Shown piece by piece: positions 1 through 7,336 of a stretch of 18,926 nt of DNA. A program made the position numbers and the translations under genes. The notes under the pieces were generated by a model that saw only the letters and a program-made list of their open reading frames with translations, searched no databases and was not told the origin of the DNA. Source of the DNA: Prevotella sp. CAG:1320 (lineage in GTDB: Bacteria > Bacteroidota > Bacteroidia > Bacteroidales > Bacteroidaceae); NCBI GenBank assembly GCA_000435635.1, contig FR882154.1, positions 1 to 18,926 of the forward strand, read 5' to 3'. Each line of letters opens with the position of its first letter. Position 1 is the stretch's first letter.

Positions 1-40
1 ACAAATAATCTGTGAAGTAAATTCAGTCATAATCAAAGTG

Positions 41-112
41 CCTTCATCCGCCATCGAAGATACCTTCACCACTTCACGAAGACACCTTCATCGCCCCACG
101 AAGGTATCTTCA
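41..112. repeat. 22-bp tandem repeat array A
   Basis: Three adjacent 22-bp units begin at 41, 63 and 85, and a decayed half unit begins at 107. Each unit starts CCTTCA (TCTTCA in the half unit) and ends in CGAAG plus three bases. Units 1 and 3 agree at about 17 of 22 positions. Across each unit boundary lies a dyad, GAAG-NNNN-CTTC, at 56-67, 78-89 and 100-111, so the dyads repeat exactly every 22 bp, about two helical turns. No gene overlaps the array. It could be a set of phased protein-binding sites or a simple tandem duplication; the sequence does not decide. I do not recognise the repeat. Confidence 0.75.
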
Positions 113-208
113 TCTTTCTCCTTGTTGAAACGTGGATATTCATTATAGCTTTTTTACGCATAATCGCGTTTATTTTTGTTGGAAGAGGTGATACTATTTC
201 TTTTTTTG

Positions 209-216
209 TATCTTTG
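209..216 (+). promoter_or_regulatory. Possible Bacteroidota -7 promoter box
   Basis: TATCTTTG fits the Bacteroidota -7 consensus TAnnTTTG. It lies 127 bases upstream of the lipoprotein gene at 344. I see no good -33 TTTG at the usual spacing of about 19-20 bases. The long leader to the gene leaves the assignment uncertain. The rest of 113-343 is AT-rich and contains nothing else I can support. Confidence 0.4.
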
Positions 217-343
217 TCAGCACATGACATACAGAGGGCTTTCTTTTCCTATGGGTTTGGTCACCCTTGGGGATACAGCGATAAGTTTAATGTTCATTTA
301 ATTTTCATGCTCTGCGAAACAATTAATTAATAGTATATGAATT

Positions 344-766
344 ATGAAAATTTTTATATATCTAATTGCGCTATTTAATGTGCTTCTATCATGTTCTTGT
401 TCATCACGTATTTCATATGAAAATTATGAAAATAAAAGATACAAAATTACGCTCAAACAAAAGTCCAATATCATTGTAGGTTTCATTATTTCAAATAAAG
501 AGACAAACTCTAAACTGGCTTTTACTCCGTCATTAGTTATGATTGATGGAGAAATACCTGAAGGAAGTCTCAGGTCTGATTATAATAGTACAGATGAAAC
601 AGTGCTTTATCAATGCGATTCTACATATTGTATAGATACAGATTCTATTTCAATTGCCTTTGCATTGGAGGTCTTAAATCATAAAAGACTGGATTTGTTA
701 ATATACAATTCCCGGCTACAAGACTATAAAGATGAAGACTGTACGTTACTGAAACAATCTAAATAA
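344..766 (+). CDS. Small putative lipoprotein, unrecognised
   Basis: This is a 140-residue protein of unknown function. Residues 1-16 form a lipoprotein signal peptide: a Lys at position 2, a hydrophobic stretch, then the lipobox LLSC with Cys17 as the predicted lipidated residue. The mature part is polar, rich in Asn, Ser, Asp and Tyr, has a Cys pair near the middle (residues 90-97) and shows no motif I recognise. The ATG at 344 is chosen because the signal peptide begins there; no Shine-Dalgarno precedes it, as is usual in this group. The gene is far more AT-rich than every other gene in the window and stands alone between repeat-filled gaps, which hints at recent acquisition or an orphan gene. 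It is convergent with proS. An AT-rich imperfect inverted repeat (777-784 with 811-818) follows it and might help end transcription. Confidence 0.65.
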   Translation: MKIFIYLIALFNVLLSCSCSSRISYENYENKRYKITLKQKSNIIVGFIISNKETNSKLAFTPSLVMIDGEIPEGSLRSDYNSTDETVLYQCDSTYCIDTDSISIAFALEVLNHKRLDLLIYNSRLQDYKDEDCTLLKQSK

Positions 767-831
767 ATCAACTGGAATATATTCTCATTATTTATAGTTT
801 AATAAAAAATGAATATATATATATACTAATC

Positions 832-1000
832 GAGAGTTCGACGAATCTCAGCTTGTACCCATAACCTGTCATTGCCAAAGTGTAGAGACGCATTCTTGCG
901 TCTCGGCAAGCAAGATTGCCGAATAAAGTTGGCAATTGCGAAGGCCTGGCGATTTGCTGAGACGCAAGAATGCGTCTCTACAGCTTTTCGTCGAATTCAC
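832..1000. repeat. MITE-like palindromic element, copy 1 (169 bp)
   Basis: The element is bounded by 14-bp terminal inverted repeats, GAGAGTTCGACGAA at 832-845 and TTCGTCGAATTCAC at 987-1000, with two mismatches. Inside, 881-904 and 959-982 form a perfect 24-bp inverted repeat. Each of those arms is itself a hairpin, GAGACGCA-TTCT-TGCGTCTC. A 54-bp core at 905-958 lies between them and starts with a small hairpin, GGCAA...TTGCC. The left outer arm (846-880) is long and the right one (983-986) short. A second copy of nearly the same length lies at 6943-7112, so this is a dispersed repeat. There is no transposase and I see no target-site duplication, so a MITE is an inference. Transcribed, the element would fold strongly and could end transcription between the convergent genes. 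Confidence 0.75.
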
Positions 1001-1074
1001 TATTTACATGTCCATGGACGTATGGCGTACCACGACGGCACGAACTATGTGCTTTATTGCATTGTCCCAAAAGC

Positions 1075-1162
1075 ATCGTTGGGTACTTGCCCGTTAACCC
1101 AAGGGAACTTCGCCTTTGACCCTAGGGTTCTTGGGCATGAACCCTAGGGTTTTATTACGTTG
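1075..1162. repeat. 22-bp periodic array B
   Basis: Units begin at 1097, 1119 and 1141, exactly 22 bp apart, with a weaker one at 1075 (about 14 of 22 matches to the next unit). The unit cores are ACCCAAGGGAA, ACCCTAGGGTT and ACCCTAGGGTT; the last two contain the perfect palindrome ACCCTAGGGT. The remainder of each unit is poorly conserved, so what is preserved is the dyad and its spacing. The flanking stretch 1001-1074 shows no gene and no clear repeat. Confidence 0.55.
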
Positions 1163-1211
1163 AATTGCAAATCCAGCGTGACGGAAATAGATATTATACA
1201 TTCCAGAAAGT

Positions 1212-1299
1212 CAGTAGTACTGATATTGAAAGTTATTACTACTGACTTTTCATTTCAATAGTACTGATATTTGATTTCAGTAGTACTGTCTTTTCCGCC
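1212..1299. repeat. 22-bp periodic array D
   Basis: Four 22-bp units begin at 1212, 1234, 1256 and 1278. Three carry a near-perfect dyad, CAGTA-G-TACTG at 1212-1222 and 1278-1288 and CAATAGTACTG at 1256-1266. The second unit has the variant TATTACTACTG. Units 1 and 3 continue with GATATT, units 2 and 4 with a T-rich end. Partly because unit 2 reads like an inverted unit, 1207-1219 and 1237-1249 form a perfect 13-bp inverted repeat with a 17-base loop. No gene overlaps it. The sequence is unrelated to the neighbouring arrays but has the same period. Confidence 0.6.
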
Positions 1300-1321
1300 C
1301 ATGTATATGCTCCAGGGAAAT

Positions 1322-1409
1322 AACTTGTTTTAGTCGGTAATTTAATTTGTTTTGCTTGGCAAATTAAGTTGAATTGCCTCGCGAATCAACTTTCTTTGGA
1401 CTCACGTTC
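1322..1409. repeat. 22-bp periodic array E (degenerate)
   Basis: Four segments of 22 bp begin at 1322, 1344, 1366 and 1388, each starting AANTT. The first two are clearly alike (AACTTGTTTT and AATTTGTTTT, then a shared GG[T/C]AA). The third and fourth are weaker. The second unit contains a perfect dyad, TTTGC-TTG-GCAAA, and the third an imperfect one. The array starts exactly 22 bp after the end of array D, so the two are in phase. This is the least certain of the five arrays. Confidence 0.4.
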
Positions 1410-1418
1410 GTGGTGAAA

Positions 1419-1453
1419 GAAAATCCCCCGCCGGCTGGTGGCTGGCGGGGGAT
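1419..1453 (-). terminator. Rho-independent terminator of proS
   Basis: A perfect 10-bp GC-rich stem pairs 1423-1432 (ATCCCCCGCC) with 1444-1453 (GGCGGGGGAT) around an 11-base loop. Read on the minus strand it lies 25 bases past the proS stop codon and is followed by TTTTCTTTC, the U-rich tail of an intrinsic terminator. Confidence 0.85.
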
Positions 1454-1478
1454 ACATATATTATAAGAAAGGGAATGT

Positions 1479-2960
1479 TTAGTAGCTGCGGGCGATGATG
1501 ACGCGGTGCTTTGCGGGCTTGCCGCTCACCATGTCCACGCCCTCGGTCTGCTCGAAGGCGAAGGGCACGCAGCGGATAGTGGCCTGCGTGTCTTCCTTGA
1601 TTTTGGCCTCGGTCTCGGGCGTTCCGTCCCAGTGGCAGAGGAAGAAGCCGCCGTCCTTGACGCGCTCCTTGAACTCCTCGTAGTTGTCGCACTCGTAGAT
1701 GTGAGCGTCCCTGTATTGGCGGGCTTTCTCGAAGAGCTTGGCCTGTATGTCATCGAGCATGGCGGTGACGCACTCCACGATGCCGTCGAAGGAGACGTTC
1801 TCTTTCTCCAGGGTGTCGCGGCGCATGATTTCTATGGTGTTGTTCTCCAGGTCGCGTCCGCCCATCACCAGTCTCACGGGCACGCCCTTCAGCTCGTAGT
1901 CGGCGAACTTGAAGCCCGGACGCTTGTTGTCGCTGTCGTCGAATCTCACGCTTACGCCCAGCTCGGTGAGCTTCTCTATCACGGGGGCGAGCTTGTCGGA
2001 GATGGCCTTCAGTTGCTCGGCGTTCTTCGAGATGGGGATGATGACCACCTGTATGGGGGCGAGCTTCGGGGGCAACACGAGTCCGTTGTCATCGGAGTGG
2101 ACCATGATGAGCGCGCCCATCAAGCGGGTGGAGACACCCCATGAGGTGGCCCATACGTACTCGGGCTTGTTCTCCTTGTTCAGGAAGGTAACGTCGAAGC
2201 TCTTGGCGAAGTTCTGTCCCAGGAAGTGGGAGGTGCCGCTCTGCAGTGCCTTGCCGTCTTGCATCATGGCCTCGATGGTGTAGGTGTCCAGCGCGCCGGC
2301 GAATCGCTCGGTCTCGCTCTTCACGCCCTGCAGCACGGGTACGGCCATGTAGTTCTCCACGAAGTCGGCGTAAACGCCCAGCATCTTCTTGGCCTCTTGC
2401 TCGGCCTCCTGCTTGGTAGCGTGGGCGGTGTGCCCCTCTTGCCACAAAAATTCCGACGTGCGCAGGAAGGGACGTGTGCGCATCTCCCAGCGCATCACGT
2501 TGCACCACTGGTTGCAGAGTATGGGCAGGTCACGCCAGGAGTGTATCCAGCCTTTGTAGGTGTTCCAGATGATGGTTTCCGAGGTGGGGCGTATGATGAG
2601 TTCCTCGTCCAGCTTGGCGGCGGGATCTACGTTCACCTCCTTTCCGTCTTCGCTGGCCTTGAGCCTATAGTGGGTTACCACGGCGCACTCCTTGGCGAAG
2701 CCGCTCACGTGCTCTGCCTCGCGTGAGAAGAACGACTTGGGGATGAGCATGGGGAAATAGGCGTTCCTCACGCCTGTTTGCTTGAACATCTTGTCGAGCT
2801 GGGCTTGCATTTTCTCCCAGATGGCATATCCGTAAGGTTTTATGATCATGCAGCCACGCACGGGGGACTGCTCGGCCAGGTCTGCCTTGTAGACCAAGTC
2901 GTTGTACCACTGGCTGTAATTGTCAGCCCGCTTGGTCAATTCTTTCAGTTCTACTGCCAT
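1479..2960 (-). CDS. proS: Prolyl-tRNA synthetase, archaeal/eukaryote-like short type
   Basis: ProS charges tRNA(Pro) with proline in the cytoplasm using ATP. The 493-residue protein is a class II synthetase: motif 1 ends near Pro70; RPTSE at 124-128 carries the TSE proline-binding loop; motif 2 runs from RWE (157-159) to [14 protein letters not shown] (167-180); TSHFLGQNF is at 243-251; and motif 3, with its conserved Arg279, is at 275-298. The anticodon-binding domain follows from about residue 305, then the C-terminal extension, which ends in Tyr (IARSY) as is characteristic of this subtype. There is no inserted editing domain between motifs 2 and 3, unlike the long bacterial form. The length is normal for the short type. 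The ATG at 2960 gives a natural N-terminus, with a TAnnTTTG box 36 bases upstream and a strong terminator downstream, so it is probably a single-gene transcript. Confidence 0.97.
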   Translation of the reverse strand: MAVELKELTKRADNYSQWYNDLVYKADLAEQSPVRGCMIIKPYGYAIWEKMQAQLDKMFKQTGVRNAYFPMLIPKSFFSREAEHVSGFAKECAVVTHYRLKASEDGKEVNVDPAAKLDEELIIRPTSETIIWNTYKGWIHSWRDLPILCNQWCNVMRWEMRTRPFLRTSEFLWQEGHTAHATKQEAEQEAKKMLGVYADFVENYMAVPVLQGVKSETERFAGALDTYTIEAMMQDGKALQSGTSHFLGQNFAKSFDVTFLNKENKPEYVWATSWGVSTRLMGALIMVHSDDNGLVLPPKLAPIQVVIIPISKNAEQLKAISDKLAPVIEKLTELGVSVRFDDSDNKRPGFKFADYELKGVPVRLVMGGRDLENNTIEIMRRDTLEKENVSFDGIVECVTAMLDDIQAKLFEKARQYRDAHIYECDNYEEFKERVKDGGFFLCHWDGTPETEAKIKEDTQATIRCVPFAFEQTEGVDMVSGKPAKHRVIIARSY

Positions 2961-2996
2961 AATATAATAAGGTATGTGTTATAGTTGAATTGGCTG

Positions 2997-3004
2997 CAAA
3001 ATTA
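2997..3004 (-). promoter_or_regulatory. Putative proS promoter, -7 box
   Basis: Read on the minus strand this is TAATTTTG, matching TAnnTTTG, 36 bases upstream of the proS start. No clear -33 box is visible. It is divergent from the box at 3047-3054 on the other strand. Confidence 0.5.
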
Positions 3005-3046
3005 CAAAAAAATGTTGAAATCATCATGTTATTGCCTAAAAATACG

Positions 3047-3054
3047 TATCTTTG
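3047..3054 (+). promoter_or_regulatory. Putative promoter of the OmpA-mtgA-uvrD cluster, -7 box
   Basis: TATCTTTG matches TAnnTTTG and lies 34 bases before the ATG at 3089. It falls downstream of the earliest in-frame ATG (2990), which supports the later start for the lipoprotein gene. The -33 region is weak. Confidence 0.6.
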
Positions 3055-3088
3055 CCATGTTATTATGGACTTAAAACAAGTAAGGTTT

Positions 3089-3772
3089 ATGAAGACGAGT
3101 AGATTTTACGTAGGTGCGTTGGCCGCCCTGATGTTGCTGAGCGGCTGTAGCACGAAGCAAGGCACGGGCTCGCTGATAGGAGCGGGCGGAGGCGCCGTGC
3201 TCGGTGGTATAGTTGGCAACCTGATAGGCAAGGACACCAAAGGCACGATGATAGGCGCCGCCATAGGTGGCGTGGTGGGTACCGCCGCTGGAGCGGCCAT
3301 TGGCAAGCACATGGACAAGGTGCAGGCGGAGGTGGCCCAGGAGGTGGGCAACGCTACGGTGACCCAAGTGACGGATGCCAATGGCTTGCAGGCGGTGAAG
3401 GTGACTTTTGACAGCGGTTTGCTTTTCAACCTGAATGAGTCTACGCTGAGCAGCTCCAGCAAGAACGACCTGGCCAAGTTCGCCACGGTGTTGAAGGGCA
3501 ATGGTCAATTGGCCATCGACGTGCAGGGATACACGGACCGCTCGGGCGGTGATGGTATCAATGTGCCATTGAGCCAGAAGCGTGCCAACGCCGTGGCCGA
3601 CTACTTGAAGAGTTGTGGCGTGAGTGCCGCGCAATTCAAGAACGTGATGGGCTATGGCAGCCAGAACGAGATAGAGGACAAGGAAGTGTCACAGGCCAAC
3701 CGCCGCGTGGAGGTATACCTGTATGCCAGCGAGGAGATGATTAACGCCGCCAACGCTGGCCAGCTGGGATAA
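3089..3772 (+). CDS. OmpA-domain outer membrane lipoprotein with glycine zipper (YiaD-like)
   Basis: This is a 227-residue lipoprotein that probably anchors the outer membrane to peptidoglycan. Residues 1-19 are a signal peptide with lipobox LSGC, and Cys20 is the lipidated residue. Residues 28-72 are a glycine-zipper region (repeated GAxxGxxxG) of the kind that packs in membranes. From about residue 104 to 212 is an OmpA C-terminal domain, with the peptidoglycan-contacting Asp150 in GYTDRSG and an Arg in NRRVEVYLY (204-212). The frame is open back to an ATG at 2990, but that start would precede the promoter box and bury the signal peptide, so ATG 3089, preceded by TAAGG, is preferred; ATG 3065 is possible. 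The stop is one base before the start of mtgA, so the two are surely co-transcribed. Confidence 0.9.
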   Translation: MKTSRFYVGALAALMLLSGCSTKQGTGSLIGAGGGAVLGGIVGNLIGKDTKGTMIGAAIGGVVGTAAGAAIGKHMDKVQAEVAQEVGNATVTQVTDANGLQAVKVTFDSGLLFNLNESTLSSSSKNDLAKFATVLKGNGQLAIDVQGYTDRSGGDGINVPLSQKRANAVADYLKSCGVSAAQFKNVMGYGSQNEIEDKEVSQANRRVEVYLYASEEMINAANAGQLG

Positions 3773-3773
3773 C

Positions 3774-4508
3774 ATGGTATTGTTTAAATGGGCCTTAAAG
3801 GCCATTAGATGGATGGTGGTGCTCTTTTTCTGTACCACCATCCTTGCTGTTGTGGCCTATCGGTTTGTTCCCGTTTACGCCACGCCCCTGATGTTCATAC
3901 GTTGCTTCCAGCAGATTTCGGCAGGCGAGTCTCCCAGATGGCATCATAAGTGGGTGCCGCTGGAGAAAATTTCCCGCCACATGCCCGTGGCCGTAATGGC
4001 CAGTGAAGACGCACGCTTCCTGAAACACCACGGCTTTGATTTCGATGCCATACAGAAAGCCGCCGCCCACAACATGAAGGGTGGCACTATGCACGGGGCG
4101 AGCACCATCTCGCAACAGACGGCCAAAAATGTCTTCCTTTGGCCGGGACGCTCGTGGATAAGGAAAGGCCTGGAGGCATACTTCACGTTCCTCATAGAAA
4201 TGATGTGGAGCAAGCAGCGTATTATGGAGGTGTATCTTAACAGTATCGAGATGGGTGACGGCATCTATGGCGTGGAGAGCGTGGCCAGGCGACATTTTGA
4301 CAAGAAGGCCGCGGACCTCTTCCGCAGTGAATGCGCCTTGATAGCCGCCACGCTGCCCAATCCCTTGCGCTACGATTCCGCCAACCCCAGCACCTACATG
4401 AGGAAACGGCAGCGGCAGATAGAGCGCGAGATGAAATTCATTCCCAGTTTCCCAAAAGAGGGGGAGGACGTAGACCCCAGCACCGCCTTGGGTTGGAGAA
4501 ACCACTGA
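3774..4508 (+). CDS. mtgA: Monofunctional biosynthetic peptidoglycan glycosyltransferase
   Basis: MtgA polymerises lipid II into glycan strands at the outer face of the inner membrane. It is a GT51 enzyme without a transpeptidase domain. In the 244-residue protein, residues 12-30 are the single membrane anchor. The catalytic block EDARFLKHHG is at 78-87 with the general-base Glu78. GASTISQQ follows at 108-115, then the second catalytic Glu region (RKGLE, Glu134), then QRIMEVYLNSIEMGDGIYG at 148-166. The length fits the monofunctional family. It lies one base after the lipoprotein gene and 34 bases before uvrD. Pairing with a peptidoglycan-binding lipoprotein suggests a shared role in wall growth, which is inference. 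Confidence 0.95.
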   Translation: MVLFKWALKAIRWMVVLFFCTTILAVVAYRFVPVYATPLMFIRCFQQISAGESPRWHHKWVPLEKISRHMPVAVMASEDARFLKHHGFDFDAIQKAAAHNMKGGTMHGASTISQQTAKNVFLWPGRSWIRKGLEAYFTFLIEMMWSKQRIMEVYLNSIEMGDGIYGVESVARRHFDKKAADLFRSECALIAATLPNPLRYDSANPSTYMRKRQRQIEREMKFIPSFPKEGEDVDPSTALGWRNH

Positions 4509-4542
4509 GATATGTTGGGGCGAGTAGAGAGACTTTGAGAAG

Positions 4543-6909
4543 ATGGACTTGAAAAGAGAACTGAACGAGTCGCAGCGAGAGGCCGTGGAGTATATAGACG
4601 GCCCCTCACTAGTGATAGCTGGGGCTGGCTCGGGCAAGACCCGCGTGCTGACTTATAAAATAGCTTACCTTTTGGAGAAGGGCGTTCATCCTTGGCGCAT
4701 ATTGGCCCTTACATTTACCAACAAGGCCGCCAAGGAAATGAAGGAACGTATTGCCCACTTGGTGGGTGAAGACTTGGCCTCCAAGTTGCGGATGGGCACC
4801 TTCCATTCCGTGTTCGCCCGTATCTTGAGGGCTGAGGCGGAGTGCTTGGGTTTCCATTCCAACTTCACCATTTATGACGAGAGCGATAGCCGTTCGCTCG
4901 TGAAGACCATCGTGAAGGAGATGGGACTGGACGACAAGGTGTATAAGCCTGCCAGCGTGATGGCGCGCATGTCACTGGCCAAGAACCGCCTGGTGACCGC
5001 TGGACAATATGCCGATGACCGTGACGAGACGGAGCGAGACCGTGTCGCGCGGATGCCCGAGGTGGCGAACATCTTCAAGGAGTATGAGCGACGATGCCTG
5101 CAGGCCAACGCCATGGACTTTGACGACCTGTTGTGCCACACCTTCCGCCTCTTCAGAGACCATCGGGACGTGAGGCGGAAGTATGTCGACCTTTTCGATT
5201 TCGTGCTTGTGGATGAGTACCAGGACACCAACTACGCCCAGCAACAAATCGTCTGGCAACTCACGGAGGAGAAAAAGCGTGTTTGCGTGGTGGGCGATGA
5301 CTCGCAAAGCATCTATGCCTTCCGTGGCGCCAATATCGACAATATACTCAACTTCACCCACGCTTACGAAGGCGCCAGGCTCTTCAAGTTGGAACGCAAC
5401 TATCGCAGCACGCAGCGCATAGTGGAAGCCGCCAACAGCCTTATCACCCACAACGCCAGGCAGATACCCAAACAGGTATATAGCGAGAAGGAACAGGGCG
5501 ACCGGTTGCGCTATTTCCCCACCTACAGCGACAAGGAGGAGGCTTCCGTGGTATGCCGGGAGATTAAGCGGTGGCGCAAAAAGGAACGAATACGCTGGAC
5601 GGACTTCGCCATCCTCTACCGCACCAACGCCCAAAGCCGTGGCTTCGAGGAGGAGATGCGCCGCCAGGGCATCCCTTACCGCATATATGGCGGATTGAGT
5701 TTTTACCAACGCAAGGAGATAAAAGACGTAGTGGCCTATTTCCGCTTGGTCGCCAATCCCAGTGACGAGGAAGCTTTCAAGCGCATTATCAATTACCCCG
5801 CCCGGGGTATCGGCGGAACGACACTGGCGAAGATCGCGGATTGCGCTCGGGCACATAATACCAGTCTTTGGGAGGTCATTTGCGCCCCCGAGAGTCACGG
5901 ACTTTCAGTCAACAAGGGGACGCTCTCGAAACTCGAAGGCTTCCGCCAGATGATCATGGGTTTCATGGAGCGCGTGGTCACCGCTGACGTTTACGAGTTG
6001 GGCCACGACATCATAGAGCGTGCGGGCATCGCCAAAGACCTTTACGAGGGGCGTGATCCCGAGTCGCTCGCCCGCCAGGAGAACCTGGAGGAACTGCTGG
6101 GTGCCATGCGTTCATTTGTGGATGAGCGAAAGGAGGAAGGGCGTGAGGATGAAACAGGCTTGGCAGACTACCTGCAAGACGTGGCTCTCTTGACTGACCT
6201 GGACAGCGATGACGGTGAGGAAGACGACCGAGTGCGCCTGATGACCATTCATGCCGCCAAGGGTTTGGAGTTCCCCGTGGTTTTCGTGGTGGGCATGGAG
6301 GAGAACATCTTCCCCAGCCAGCGGTCTGCGGGGAGCATGAGGGAACTGGAGGAAGAGCGTCGTCTCTTCTACGTCGCCCTGACCCGGGCCGAGCGTCATT
6401 GCGTGCTCACCAGTGCCAAGAACCGTTGGCGGTATGGGAAGATGGAATTCGCCAATCCCAGCCGTTTCCTGCGTGAGATAGACCCTCTGCTCGTGGAGGT
6501 GATAGAGGAGGGGAGCGAGGCTTCCTCGCTTCCGCCATGGGAGAGCCAGCGTCGTGCCCCCCGTTCCCTCTTTGGCGAAGATACGCCCCGTTTCCCTTCC
6601 CGTGAGCAGAACTCTAGGCCCGTGGCTACGCAGTTTATGGCTGACCGTCAGGAGAAAATCACGGGCCACCACCTTAAGCCTTTGCGCAAGGTGTCTATTA
6701 TGCCCGCGCCCCAGCCTGGAAACGATGGAGACACTGTTCGCTCCGTGATGGGATTGACGGTGGGCGACCACATACAGCACGAGCGATTTGGGCGTGGCGA
6801 GGTGAAGAGGCTGGAAGGTGAGGGCGAGAACGCCAAGGCCACCATCGAGTTTGTCAATTGCGGGCGCAAGCAATTGCTCTTGAAGTTTGCCCGCTTCAAG
6901 AAGTTGTGA
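4543..6909 (+). CDS. uvrD: UvrD/PcrA-type superfamily 1A DNA helicase
   Basis: This is an ATP-dependent 3'-5' helicase acting in nucleotide excision and mismatch repair and in clearing replication and transcription conflicts. All SF1A motifs are visible in the 788 residues: Q motif (LNESQREAV, 7-15), Walker A AGAGSGKT (26-33), Ia TFTNKAAKEM (57-66), II DEYQDTN (224-230), III GDDSQSIYAFRGA (251-263), IV LERNYRST (283-290), V TIHAAKGLEF (near 567-577) and VI FYVALTRAE (near 608-616). The last 50 or so residues (GDHIQHERFGRGEV... to LLLKFARFKKL) form the Tudor-like domain by which PcrA and UvrD bind RNA polymerase; the linker before it is polar. ATG 4543 follows a short GA-rich stretch. It is probably co-transcribed with mtgA. 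Copy 2 of the palindromic element begins 33 bases after the stop and may act as its terminator. Confidence 0.96.
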   Translation: MDLKRELNESQREAVEYIDGPSLVIAGAGSGKTRVLTYKIAYLLEKGVHPWRILALTFTNKAAKEMKERIAHLVGEDLASKLRMGTFHSVFARILRAEAECLGFHSNFTIYDESDSRSLVKTIVKEMGLDDKVYKPASVMARMSLAKNRLVTAGQYADDRDETERDRVARMPEVANIFKEYERRCLQANAMDFDDLLCHTFRLFRDHRDVRRKYVDLFDFVLVDEYQDTNYAQQQIVWQLTEEKKRVCVVGDDSQSIYAFRGANIDNILNFTHAYEGARLFKLERNYRSTQRIVEAANSLITHNARQIPKQVYSEKEQGDRLRYFPTYSDKEEASVVCREIKRWRKKERIRWTDFAILYRTNAQSRGFEEEMRRQGIPYRIYGGLSFYQRKEIKDVVAYFRLVANPSDEEAFKRIINYPARGIGGTTLAKIADCARAHNTSLWEVICAPESHGLSVNKGTLSKLEGFRQMIMGFMERVVTADVYELGHDIIERAGIAKDLYEGRDPESLARQENLEELLGAMRSFVDERKEEGREDETGLADYLQDVALLTDLDSDDGEEDDRVRLMTIHAAKGLEFPVVFVVGMEENIFPSQRSAGSMRELEEERRLFYVALTRAERHCVLTSAKNRWRYGKMEFANPSRFLREIDPLLVEVIEEGSEASSLPPWESQRRAPRSLFGEDTPRFPSREQNSRPVATQFMADRQEKITGHHLKPLRKVSIMPAPQPGNDGDTVRSVMGLTVGDHIQHERFGRGEVKRLEGEGENAKATIEFVNCGRKQLLLKFARFKKL

Positions 6910-6942
6910 CATCCCTTCGGGCTATTCTAGATCTTGTGGAAC

Positions 6943-7112
6943 GTGAGTTCGACGAAAACTTGTAGAGACGCATTCTTGCGTCTCAGCAAGCAAGATTGCC
7001 GAATAAAATCGCCTGTCGCGAAGACTTGGCAGCTGTCTGAGACGCAAGAAGGCGTCTCTACAGTTTGGCAATAACAGGGCTGCGCACATAAAGTGGAATT
7101 CGTCGAACTCAC
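6943..7112. repeat. MITE-like palindromic element, copy 2 (170 bp)
   Basis: The ends are perfect 14-bp terminal inverted repeats, GTGAGTTCGACGAA at 6943-6956 and its complement at 7099-7112. The internal 24-bp arms are at 6961-6984 and 7039-7062, with one difference between them (a G at 7051 where copy 1 has T). The 54-bp core at 6985-7038 shares 22 consecutive positions with the copy 1 core in the same direction (after the first base). The short outer arm is on the left and the long one on the right, the reverse of copy 1: the right arm 7063-7112, reverse-complemented, aligns with the copy 1 left arm 832-880 (both contain CCTGT[T/C]ATTGCCAAA). It lies between the convergent uvrD and plug-family genes. 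No target-site duplication is evident. Confidence 0.78.
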
Positions 7113-7168
7113 ATTAGAATATAGACTTTCCGTGGTTTTATCTGTAAGTTGTTGACCATATCCTCTGC

Positions 7169-7336
7169 GCCAGCCTCAGTCCCAGGCCTTGGGACTCACA
7201 CTCCCAAAGCCTGGGACTCACACTCCCAAAGCCTGGGACTCACACTCCCAAAGCCTGGGACTCACGCTCCCAAAGCCTGGGAGTCACACTGCCAAAGCCT
7301 GGGAGTCACACTGCCAAAGCTTGGAAGTCTTTTGGC
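7169..7336. repeat. 22-bp tandem repeat array C
   Basis: Six full 22-bp units begin at 7191, 7213, 7235, 7257, 7279 and 7301, with decayed units on both sides (7169 and 7323). The first three are identical; units 5 and 6 differ from them at the same two positions and unit 6 at one more. Across every unit boundary lies a dyad, TCCCA-AAGCC-TGGGA, which becomes CTCCCA...TGGGAG at the unit 4/5 junction because a paired position changes. An RNA copy would be a row of identical small hairpins. The open frame through it (7149-7352) only reflects the repeat. The rest of the 6910-7395 gap (7113-7168, 7337-7395) shows nothing I can identify. Confidence 0.92.

Noticed and set aside
224..301. Possible 25-codon small ORF just after the -7 box at 209
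   Set aside because: It has a start, a stop and a hydrophobic product, but nothing else; a frame of this length is expected by chance.
777..818. Terminator for the lipoprotein gene
   Set aside because: The inverted repeat ATATATTC/GAATATAT is AT-only apart from one G-C pair, with a long loop and no U tract; too weak to call.
872..1147. Open frame of 91 codons on the plus strand
   Set aside because: It begins in the palindromic element, runs through its hairpins and into array B. The translation reflects the repeats and has no protein features.
1506..2144. Long open frame antisense to proS
   Set aside because: It lies wholly inside a well-supported gene and results from its GC-rich codon use; no independent protein features.
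7169..7336. CRISPR array
   Set aside because: Units are contiguous 22-bp tandem repeats with no unique spacers, and no cas genes are present.
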